NCBI GenBank assembly: GCA_016793685.1 | Contig: JAEULX010000069.1 | Coordinates: 1-11,892 of the forward strand | Direction of reading: 5' to 3' | DNA from: Bradyrhizobiaceae bacterium | Lineage (GTDB): Bacteria; Pseudomonadota; Alphaproteobacteria; Rhizobiales; Xanthobacteraceae | Length of the DNA: 11,892 nt | In this document: positions 6,821 to 11,892 of the stretch, piece after piece | Position numbering within the stretch: position 1 is the stretch's first letter | Layout of the letters: each line of letters begins with the position of its first letter | The notes under the pieces: model-generated | Told to the model about the DNA's origin: nothing | Databases searched by the model: none | Seen by the model: only the letters and a program-made list of their open reading frames with translations | Program-made: the position numbers and the translations under genes

Positions 6821-7987
6821 TCACCCTCGTCTGAACCCTTCGACAGCGCCGCCTGGCTCGACGCCCTCTCCGGTGTACATCGGCATCAGCACGCAGAACG
6901 AAGTCTTACGCGGCTGCGACTCGCATTCGACGATCCCCCCGTGATCGCCGATGATCTTGGCGACGAGCGCGAGCCCGAGTCCGGTTCCCGTCGGCTTGGT
7001 CGTGACGAACGGGTCGAACAGGTGCGGTCGCAGATCGTCGGGCACGCCCGGCCCGTTGTCCTTGACGCAGAATTCAAGCGGCAAGGACACGCGTGTCTTG
7101 CTTCCCGGCAGCATGAGGCGCACGCCCGGACGGAACGCCGTCGTGAGCTGAATTTCGCCGTCGGTCGCGTTGGGGCCGATGGCCTCGGCGGCGTTCTTGA
7201 CCAGGTTGAGGAACACCTGGATGAGCTGGTCGCGATTGCCCAGGATCGCCGGCAGCGAGGGATCGTAATCCTCGACAAAGCGGATATTGCGGGCAAAACC
7301 CGACTGCGCGAGCTTCTTCACGTGCTCGAGCACCGCATGGATGTTGACCGGCTCGCGCTCGACCGGCCGCTTGTCGGCGAACACCTCCATCCGGTCCACG
7401 AGTTTGACGATGCGGTCCGCCTCTTCGCAGATCAGGCGCGTCAGCGAACGATCGTCGTCGCTGGCCGACTGCTCGAGCAGTTGGGCCGCGCCGCGGATGC
7501 CCGACAGCGGGTTCTTGATTTCGTGCGCCAACATGGCGGCCAGCGCGGTCACCGACCGGGCGGCGCTGCGATGGGTGAGCTGGCGATCCATTTTGTCGGC
7601 GATGGTGCGTTGCTGAAGCATGACCACAACATTGCCGGGCTGTTCGAGAACAGGAGCAACGTGGAGATCGACGAGCCGCTCGCCCGACACTCGCGGCGTG
7701 CCGAGATCCACCTTGTATTCGTTGACTGCCGCGCCGCGGCTGCGGACCTGATCGATCAACGCCAGCAGCGGACTTCCGAACGGGACCAGATCGCGCAACA
7801 CATAGCGGCGCAGCAGGGTCGCCGAGACGTCGAAGAACTGCTCGGCCGCCGCATTGGCGTCGCACACCTCGCCGTTGGGGCCGACCACGATCACCGGATG
7901 CGGCAACGAGTTGAGCACGGCTTCCGCAGCGCTCGCCGTCAGGGCCGGAAGCATGATGCGCGTGGGCTGCAATGAGCGGCTCTCCAT
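6821..7987 (-). CDS. ntrB: Nitrogen sensor kinase/phosphatase NtrB (NRII)
   Basis: 388-residue soluble kinase that phosphorylates or dephosphorylates NtrC depending on PII (GlnB/GlnK) status. There are no membrane segments. A PAS domain covers about 15-125 (VLNSLPHPVIVVG, ANAAAEQFF). The phosphoacceptor helix carries H155 in LAHEIKNPLSG, with the HExxN phosphatase signature. The ATPase domain has N-box NLVKNAAEA (261-269), DNGPG (310-314), FVTTKPTGTGLGLA and a G-rich lid. Two starts are close. The ATG at 7985-7987 has GAGG about nine bases upstream. An ATG at 8000-8002 overlaps the dusB stop as ATGA and would add five residues; I prefer the former for its ribosome-binding site. A longer open frame upstream lies inside dusB and is a shadow. 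The 11-base gap from dusB and contact with ntrC support one operon. Confidence 0.96.
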   Translation of the reverse strand: MESRSLQPTRIMLPALTASAAEAVLNSLPHPVIVVGPNGEVCDANAAAEQFFDVSATLLRRYVLRDLVPFGSPLLALIDQVRSRGAAVNEYKVDLGTPRVSGERLVDLHVAPVLEQPGNVVVMLQQRTIADKMDRQLTHRSAARSVTALAAMLAHEIKNPLSGIRGAAQLLEQSASDDDRSLTRLICEEADRIVKLVDRMEVFADKRPVEREPVNIHAVLEHVKKLAQSGFARNIRFVEDYDPSLPAILGNRDQLIQVFLNLVKNAAEAIGPNATDGEIQLTTAFRPGVRLMLPGSKTRVSLPLEFCVKDNGPGVPDDLRPHLFDPFVTTKPTGTGLGLALVAKIIGDHGGIVECESQPRKTSFCVLMPMYTGEGVEPGGAVEGFRRG

Positions 7988-7998
7988 AGATGCGAACC

Positions 7999-9027
7999 TC
8001 ATGCCGCGACCCGGTACGTCAATTCGCCAAATGCACAGCGCAGGCGTTGTTCCGTCTCGGCCGGCGTCGCCGCCGTCAGAACATGGCGACGCCAAGCCTT
8101 GAGCGAAAGCGCCGACGCGCCGGCGGTCGCTGCAGCTGCGTCGAGCGCCCAGCCAAGATGCTTGCGCACCTGCTTCGCCCCGATCCGGACGCCATAATGC
8201 GCAAGCGTCTCCCGGTAGAGCCGCAGCACCAGCGAAAGCTGCGTCTCGAGCGCGGGCGCGCTCTCGCGCTGCCCTGTCGCGAGATAGCGTGCGAGCTGGC
8301 CGGGGAACCACGGCCTGCCCTGCGCGCCGCGTCCGACCATCACCGCGTCGGCGCCGGACTGCGCCAGCGCCTGCTCGGCGTCGGCGAAACTCGTCACGTC
8401 GCCGTTGACGACGACCGGAATGGAGACCGAGTCCTTGACTGCGCGCACGGCTTTCCAGTCGGCCTTTCCCTTGTAGAATTGACAGCGGGTGCGGCCATGC
8501 ACGGTGACCAGCCGGACCCCGGCGTTCTCAGCCCGGCGCGCCAGCGCCGGGGCATTGATTGATCGGTGGTCCCATCCCAGCCGCATCTTCAGCGTGACCG
8601 GCACATCGACGGCGGCGACCGCGGCTTCGATCAGGCGCAGCGCGTGGTCCAGATCGCGCATCAACGCCGAGCCGCTCTCGACACCCGTAACATAACGAGC
8701 AGGACAGCCCATATTAATATCGATTATGTCGGCTCCCTGCCCAACAGCGATGCGCGCCCCCTCGGCCATCCAATGCGGCTCGCACGCCGCGAGTTGCACC
8801 ATATGAAGACCGGTGGCTGGCTTGGCGATCCGCCGCCATTCGATCGGGCGGCCCTCGGCGAGCGCGGCACAGGCAGTCATCTCGGATACGACCAGACCCG
8901 CGCCCAACTCCGCCACCAGGCGACGAAAAGGCAAATCGGTCACGCCGGACATGGGCGCCAGAAACACCCTGTTAGGCAGGGCAAGCGACCCCAGTCTCGG
9001 TCCGGTTGCTTGTAACACTGGCGTCAT
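7999..9027 (-). CDS. dusB: tRNA-dihydrouridine synthase DusB (NifR3)
   Basis: 342-residue FMN enzyme that reduces uridines in the tRNA D-loop using NAD(P)H. In alphaproteobacteria it is historically called nifR3 because it precedes ntrBC. The TIM-barrel domain begins with LAPMSGVTDLPFRR (about 23-36). The FMN/substrate signature is DINMGCPARYVTG with catalytic C108. FMN-binding K147 (TLKMRLGW), H177 (VHGRTRCQFY), VVNGDV (207-211) and MVGRGAQGRPW (230-240) follow in the usual order. A C-terminal helical RNA-binding domain covers about 250-342. The length is normal for DusB. The ATG at 9025-9027 has only a weak AGG upstream. It is first in the dusB-ntrB-ntrC unit and divergent from ispDF. I see no functional tie to nitrogen control beyond sharing the transcript. 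Confidence 0.97.
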   Translation of the reverse strand: MTPVLQATGPRLGSLALPNRVFLAPMSGVTDLPFRRLVAELGAGLVVSEMTACAALAEGRPIEWRRIAKPATGLHMVQLAACEPHWMAEGARIAVGQGADIIDINMGCPARYVTGVESGSALMRDLDHALRLIEAAVAAVDVPVTLKMRLGWDHRSINAPALARRAENAGVRLVTVHGRTRCQFYKGKADWKAVRAVKDSVSIPVVVNGDVTSFADAEQALAQSGADAVMVGRGAQGRPWFPGQLARYLATGQRESAPALETQLSLVLRLYRETLAHYGVRIGAKQVRKHLGWALDAAAATAGASALSLKAWRRHVLTAATPAETEQRLRCAFGELTYRVAA

Positions 9028-9065
9028 GCTTGCCTATTAAATGGGCGAGCGATCATCGTGCATAG

Positions 9066-9093
9066 ATATTAGCCATTTCTCGCCCATGCGCAA
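9066..9093 (-). promoter_or_regulatory. Candidate sigma70-type promoter of dusB-ntrB-ntrC
   Basis: On the minus strand TTGCGC (9088-9093) and TAATAT (9066-9071) are separated by 16 bases. The -10 is good; the -35 keeps only the TTG core. Transcription would start near 9059, giving a leader of about 32 bases to the dusB ATG. One arm of a 9-bp inverted repeat (9079-9087) fills part of the spacer. It is the best-placed candidate, but is inferred from consensus only. Confidence 0.45.
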
Positions 9094-9097
9094 GCCC

Positions 9098-9111
9098 TTC
9101 GCATATGCGAA
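9098..9111. promoter_or_regulatory. Perfect 14-bp palindrome TTCGCATATGCGAA, candidate operator
   Basis: TTCGCATATGCGAA reads the same on both strands. It ends five bases upstream of the candidate dusB -35 hexamer (9088-9093), a classic position for an activator or a dimeric repressor. It is far (about 130 bases) from the ispDF -35. I do not recognise the motif as the site of a known regulator. Confidence 0.45.
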
Positions 9112-9241
9112 AAGAGTATACCCCCCGAGATTTCGCCGGCTGCAAAATCGACCTTGCCCGCGCGATCGAACCGGTTAAACCAAGCTGTCAACTTCGTTCT
9201 GCGCCGGCCTTTCAATCATCACCAGCGCAACTCACTTTTCG

Positions 9242-9270
9242 TTGTCAGCAGCTGCACTTATCGTGATTAT
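9242..9270 (+). promoter_or_regulatory. Candidate sigma70-type promoter of ispDF-cinA
   Basis: TTGTCA (9242-9247, five of six consensus positions) and GATTAT (9265-9270, four of six) are separated by the optimal 17 bases. Transcription would start near 9277, leaving about 53 bases of leader before the preferred ispDF ATG at 9330. It is the best-matching promoter in the window, by consensus comparison only. Confidence 0.5.
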
Positions 9271-9329
9271 GTGAGGCGGCGGTTGATCTTATGGGCGCGA
9301 AAGTTGCGTGCCCCGGGAGCACTCTACCC

Positions 9330-10505
9330 ATGGCAGGCGCAGTGGCGGCGATCGTGGTCGCGGGCGGCCGGGGACTCCGCGCCGGCGGGGAGTTGCCGAA
9401 GCAATACAGAAGCATCGGCGGCGTTCCCGTGCTGCGCCGCAGTCTTCTCGCGTTCACCTCCCATCCCGACATCGACCTCGTCCAACCGGTGATCCATCCC
9501 AATGACGAGCGGCTGTTTCATGACGCCGCCGAGGGTCTGCCGGTGAAAAGCCCGGTCCATGGCGGAGCGACCCGCCAGGCGTCGGTGCAGGCCGGGCTCG
9601 AAGCGCTCGCCGCCGAGGCGCCGGCTGTCGTCCTCGTTCATGACGCCGCCCGGCCATTCGCTTCGGCGGCGCTGGTGTCGCGGGCGATCGCCGCCGGCCG
9701 CGCCGGGGCCGCCGTGCCCGGCCTGCCGGTGAGCGACACGATCAAGGCGATCGACGCGTCCGGCCGCGTGGCGGAGACGCTGGACCGGGCCCGCCTGCGC
9801 ACCGTGCAGACGCCGCAGGCGTTCGCCTATCCCACCCTGCTTGCCGCCCACCGCAAGGCGGCGGCCGCCGGGCGCGATGACTTCACCGACGACGCCGCGC
9901 TTGCCGAATGGGCGGGCATGGCCGTCGACGTGTTCGAGGGCGAGCCCGCCAACACCAAGCTCACGACCGCAGAGGACTTTATCCGCGCCGAGATGGAGAA
10001 TCTGGCGGCGCTCGGCGATGTCCGCACCGGCATGGGGTACGACGTGCACGCCTTCACCGAGGGCGACCACGTCATGCTCGGCGGCGTCCGCATCCCGCAC
10101 GATCGCGCCGTTGCCGGCCATTCGGACGCCGACGTCGCCCTGCACGCCCTGGTCGACGCCATCCTCGGCGCGCTGGCGGACGGCGATATCGGGGTGCATT
10201 TCCCGCCGAGCGATCCGCAGTGGCGCGGCGCCTCCTCGGATCGCTTCCTTGCCTTCGCGGTGGAGCGGGTGCGCCAGCGGGGCGGGCTGATCGCCCATCT
10301 GGACGTGGCGATCGTGAGCGAGGCGCCGCGGATCGGCCCGTATCGCGAGGCGATCCGCGCCCGCATCGCCGCAATCGCCGGGATCGCCGCCGACCGCGTC
10401 GGCCTCAAGGCCACGACCAGCGAGAAGCTTGGATTTATCGGCCGCCGCGAGGGCCTTGCCGCCTACGCGACCGCGACCATCCGGCTGCCCTGGGTCACCC
10501 CGTGA
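9330..10505 (+). CDS. ispDF: Bifunctional IspD/IspF enzyme of the MEP isoprenoid pathway
   Basis: 391-residue fusion of 2-C-methyl-D-erythritol 4-phosphate cytidylyltransferase (IspD, about 1-227) and 2-C-methyl-D-erythritol 2,4-cyclodiphosphate synthase (IspF, about 232-391). These are non-consecutive steps of isopentenyl diphosphate synthesis. IspD shows the CTP loop AGGRGLRAGGELPKQY (R17, K24), HGGATRQASVQ (78-88), VHDAARPF with D105, TVQTPQAF, and K210 in NTKLT. IspF shows the metal ligands D238 and H240 (GYDVHAF) and H272 (HSDADVALHA), then DIGVHFPP and KATTSEKLGF. The loop has Gly where Ala is more usual (AAG to AGG). I chose the ATG at 9330: it opens directly into the IspD fold, and GGGAG lies about ten bases upstream. 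An in-frame ATG at 9291 would add 13 residues with no family support. Its stop overlaps the cinA start. Confidence 0.96.
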   Translation: MAGAVAAIVVAGGRGLRAGGELPKQYRSIGGVPVLRRSLLAFTSHPDIDLVQPVIHPNDERLFHDAAEGLPVKSPVHGGATRQASVQAGLEALAAEAPAVVLVHDAARPFASAALVSRAIAAGRAGAAVPGLPVSDTIKAIDASGRVAETLDRARLRTVQTPQAFAYPTLLAAHRKAAAAGRDDFTDDAALAEWAGMAVDVFEGEPANTKLTTAEDFIRAEMENLAALGDVRTGMGYDVHAFTEGDHVMLGGVRIPHDRAVAGHSDADVALHALVDAILGALADGDIGVHFPPSDPQWRGASSDRFLAFAVERVRQRGGLIAHLDVAIVSEAPRIGPYREAIRARIAAIAGIAADRVGLKATTSEKLGFIGRREGLAAYATATIRLPWVTP

Positions 10506-11044
10506 GCGAGGGCGAACCGGCAGTCGCGCCGCGGGCGGCCATAACCCAGCAGCAGCTCGGCGCGGCGGCCGAACGCCTGCTCTCGCTCTGCCGGCTCAGC
10601 GGCCTCACCATCGCAACGGCGGAATCGTGCACCGGCGGCCTGGTGGCTGCGACGCTGATCGACATTCCCGGCTCGTCCGACGTGTTCGAGCGCGGCTTCG
10701 TCAGCTATTCCAACCTCGCCAAGGAGACCATGCTGGGCGTGCCGCGCTCGCTCCTGCAGCGCTGCGGCGCGGTCAGCCGCGAGGCCGCGGAAGCGATGGC
10801 CGCGGGCGCGCTCGGCAACTCGCCCGCCAAACTCGTCGTCGCCGTAACCGGCATCGCCGGACCGGGCGGCGGCTCCGAGGACAAGCCGGTCGGGCTGGTG
10901 CACTTCGCGGCCGCCGACCGCGACGGGCGGCTGGTTCATCGGGAGAAGCGTTTCGGGAATATCGGCCGGCGCCAGGTGCGGCTCGCCTCGGTTGCCGAGG
11001 CGCTCGCGCTCCTGGAAGCGCTCGCAAACGCCCACGGCGGATGA
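10502..11044 (+). CDS. pncC: Nicotinamide-nucleotide amidase, stand-alone CinA C-terminal domain
   Basis: 180-residue CinA/PncC-family protein that deamidates nicotinamide mononucleotide to nicotinate mononucleotide in pyridine-nucleotide salvage. Signature motifs are TAESCTGGL with the catalytic serine S42, SYSNLAKETMLGV (68-80), and TGIAGPGGGSEDKPVGLVHF (116-135). The length matches the stand-alone PncC type; the N-terminal MoCF-like domain of full CinA is absent, not truncated away. The start is GTG at 10502-10504, overlapping the ispDF TGA as GTGA. No Shine-Dalgarno is visible, so translation is probably coupled to ispDF. The same frame stays open upstream to 9908 inside ispDF, but that part is a shadow. 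The gene converges on the START-domain gene with 15 bases between the two stops. cinA is the name often given in alphaproteobacteria. Confidence 0.92.
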   Translation: MSEGEPAVAPRAAITQQQLGAAAERLLSLCRLSGLTIATAESCTGGLVAATLIDIPGSSDVFERGFVSYSNLAKETMLGVPRSLLQRCGAVSREAAEAMAAGALGNSPAKLVVAVTGIAGPGGGSEDKPVGLVHFAAADRDGRLVHREKRFGNIGRRQVRLASVAEALALLEALANAHGG

Positions 11045-11053
11045 GGCCCGGCC

Positions 11054-11078
11054 GATCGTTCAGCCTGAAGCGACGATC
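11054..11078. other. Weak inverted repeat at the convergent gene ends
   Basis: GATCGT (11054-11059) pairs with ACGATC (11073-11078). Between them a small TCA/TGA stem encloses a three-base loop, with four unpaired bases on one side. It lies at the junction of the converging cinA and START-domain genes, where a bidirectional terminator would be expected. There is no T-run on either strand, so terminator function is doubtful. Confidence 0.2.
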
Positions 11079-11539
11079 CGCCCCCCGCCGGTTCCGTACA
11101 CCTGGTCGGCGCGCTTTTCGAAGGCGCCGGCAAACCGGCGGAAGGCGGCCTCGAACACCGCCCCCATCAGCGCGCTCAGGATGCGGCTCTTGAATTCGTA
11201 ATTGATGAAGAATTCCACCTCGCTCGCAGTCTCGCTGATCGGCCGGAACGTCCAGCGGTTCGACAGCACGTGCAGCGGCCCGTCGAGATACTCGACCGTG
11301 ATCCACAGCTCGGGCTCGTGCATCGTCACCTTGGTGGTGAAAATCTCCCGGATCATCTTGTAGGCGACGGTCATGCGCGCGGTCGCAACCGCCACGCCCT
11401 CCCCGACCTCCTTCCGCCCCCGGACCCGCATGTCCTGGCACAGGGGCACGAACTCCGGATAGCGCTCCATGTCGACCACGAGCGCGAACATCTCGGTCGC
11501 GGAGTGTCGCACGCGGCGCCTGGCCTTGAATTGGGGCAT
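11060..11539 (-). CDS. Coq10/RatA-family START-domain protein
   Basis: 159-residue protein of the polyketide cyclase/START-like fold (Coq10/RatA family). Visible family features are the opening strand with FKARRRVRHSATEMFALV, the conserved DMERYPEFVPLC (28-39), a central LDGPLHVLSNRWTF (85-98), VEFFINYEFKSRIL (107-120) and the long C-terminal helix with FEAAFRRFAGAFEKRA. In mitochondria and alphaproteobacteria Coq10 homologues bind ubiquinone and support respiratory electron transfer. In Escherichia coli the relative RatA is described as a ribosome-association toxin. The lipA neighbourhood and the class of organism favour the ubiquinone-related role, but sequence alone cannot decide. No antitoxin partner is adjacent. 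The ATG lies 5 bases after the lipA stop, indicating one transcript with lipA. Confidence 0.88.
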   Translation of the reverse strand: MPQFKARRRVRHSATEMFALVVDMERYPEFVPLCQDMRVRGRKEVGEGVAVATARMTVAYKMIREIFTTKVTMHEPELWITVEYLDGPLHVLSNRWTFRPISETASEVEFFINYEFKSRILSALMGAVFEAAFRRFAGAFEKRADQVYGTGGGRIVASG

Positions 11540-11544
11540 CGCGG

Positions 11545-11892
11545 CTATCGCCTGCCGGCCCGGGCGTCTTTGAGACGCTGGAAATCATCGCCGGCATGAT
11601 GCGAGGAGCGGGTCAGCGGCGAGGCTGCGACCATGCGAAAGCCCTTGGCGTAAGCGACCGTTTCGTACGCCTTGAACTCCTCGGGCGGAACAAACCGCTC
11701 GACCGGATGATGCTTGCGGGTCGGCTGCAGGTATTGACCGATGGTCAGAAAATCGACGTCGGCCGAGCGCAGATCGTCCATCACCTGCAGCACCTCGTTT
11801 CGGGTCTCGCCGAGGCCGAGCATGATGCCCGATTTGGTGAACATCTGCGGGTCGATTTCCTTCACCTGCTGCAGCAGCCGGATCGAATGGAA
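11545..11892 (-). CDS. lipA: Lipoyl synthase LipA, C-terminal part (cut by window edge)
   Basis: The last 115 residues of lipoyl synthase, a radical-SAM enzyme that inserts two sulfurs into protein-bound octanoyl groups to make lipoate for pyruvate and 2-oxoglutarate dehydrogenases and the glycine cleavage system. Visible are KEIDPQMFTKSGIMLGLGE, EVLQVMDDLRSADVDFLTIG, QYLQPTRKHHPVERFVPPEE, and the near-terminal RSSHHAGDD. The RSS motif supplies the conserved serine that ligates the auxiliary iron-sulfur cluster. The radical-SAM CxxxCxxC motif and the N-terminal cysteine cluster lie beyond the right edge. The frame is open from the window end with no disruption. The START-domain gene follows 5 bases after the stop. 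Confidence 0.97.
   Translation of the reverse strand, partial: FHSIRLLQQVKEIDPQMFTKSGIMLGLGETRNEVLQVMDDLRSADVDFLTIGQYLQPTRKHHPVERFVPPEEFKAYETVAYAKGFRMVAASPLTRSSHHAGDDFQRLKDARAGRR

Larger units (their letters stand above)
9028..9329. promoter_or_regulatory. Divergent intergenic region between dusB and ispDF
   Basis: These 302 bases separate two divergent genes and hold promoters for both, described separately. They also hold a perfect 14-bp palindrome at 9098-9111. A second 9-bp inverted repeat pairs ATGGGCGAG (9041-9049) with CTCGCCCAT (9079-9087) across a 29-base spacer. An 8-bp palindrome AACCGGTT lies near 9169-9176. The region is visibly more A/T-rich than the flanking genes. I see no tRNA, no convincing small gene and no terminator in it. 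Confidence 0.6.

Noticed and set aside
8003..8311. Upstream extension of the ntrB frame into dusB
   Set aside because: The extension is a shadow frame of the DusB C-terminal region. NtrB family sequence begins only near the PAS domain.
9186..9191. Perfect TTGACA hexamer on the minus strand as a dusB promoter
   Set aside because: No acceptable -10 box lies 16-18 bases downstream. The TTGCGC/TAATAT pair closer to dusB is better placed.
10072..10414. Minus-strand open frames opposite ispDF
   Set aside because: Ala/Arg/Ser-rich shadow sequence with no start context or family features, fully antisense to conserved IspD/IspF motifs.
9908..10501. Upstream extension of the cinA/pncC frame to an ATG at 9908
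   Set aside because: The added residues are an Arg-rich shadow of ispDF with no CinA N-terminal domain features. The GTG at 10502 fits the stand-alone PncC length.
11060..11539. RatA-like protein as part of a toxin-antitoxin system
   Set aside because: No partner antitoxin gene is adjacent. The gene sits in a lipA transcript, and the family in alphaproteobacteria is better explained as Coq10-like.

Overview
The window is a stretch of alphaproteobacterial chromosome. The likely order is Hyphomicrobiales (Rhizobiales), in the Bradyrhizobium/Xanthobacteraceae direction. Three things point there: the high GC content, the gene order nifR3(dusB)-ntrB-ntrC-ntrY-ntrX with hfq-hflX behind it, and the IspD-IspF fusion typical of alphaproteobacteria. 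The genus is an inference from gene order and remembered family sequences. I see no mobile element, rRNA, tRNA or CRISPR array, and no sign of horizontal transfer. The gene content is core housekeeping and nitrogen regulation; I found no undescribed multigene system.

Minus-strand block (1-9027, read right to left). dusB, ntrB and ntrC form one tight unit: dusB ends 11 bases before the ntrB start, and ntrB ends just before ntrC. After a 128-base gap with its own promoter-like sequence come ntrY and ntrX (11-base overlap). Then follow a class IV aminotransferase with D-amino-acid transaminase residues (dat, 7-base gap) and, after a 176-base gap, hfq. hflX is cut by the left edge and appears to start at a TTG touching the hfq stop codon. 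NtrB/NtrC is the classical nitrogen-limitation pair, in which NtrC activates sigma54 promoters. NtrY/NtrX is the membrane-bound paralogous pair. NtrC keeps the GAFTGA loop that contacts sigma54 and NtrX lacks it, so the two neighbours probably act on RNA polymerase differently.

Plus-strand block (9330-11044). A divergent promoter region of 302 bases separates dusB from ispDF, which encodes a two-domain enzyme of the MEP isoprenoid pathway. cinA/pncC, encoding a single-domain nicotinamide-nucleotide amidase, overlaps the ispDF stop by a GTGA junction.

Right edge (11060-11892, minus strand). lipA (lipoyl synthase, C-terminal part only) is followed 5 bases later by a Coq10/RatA-type START-domain gene, which converges on cinA with 15 bases between the stops.

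The most interesting signals are regulatory. The ntrYX promoter region carries two abutting palindromes, one fitting a CAA-N5-TTG pattern, next to a TATAAA box and followed by a leader hairpin. A perfect 14-bp palindrome sits just upstream of a candidate dusB-ntrBC promoter. The GAFTGA-less NtrX and the dat gene inside the ntrYX-hfq block are also worth a second look.
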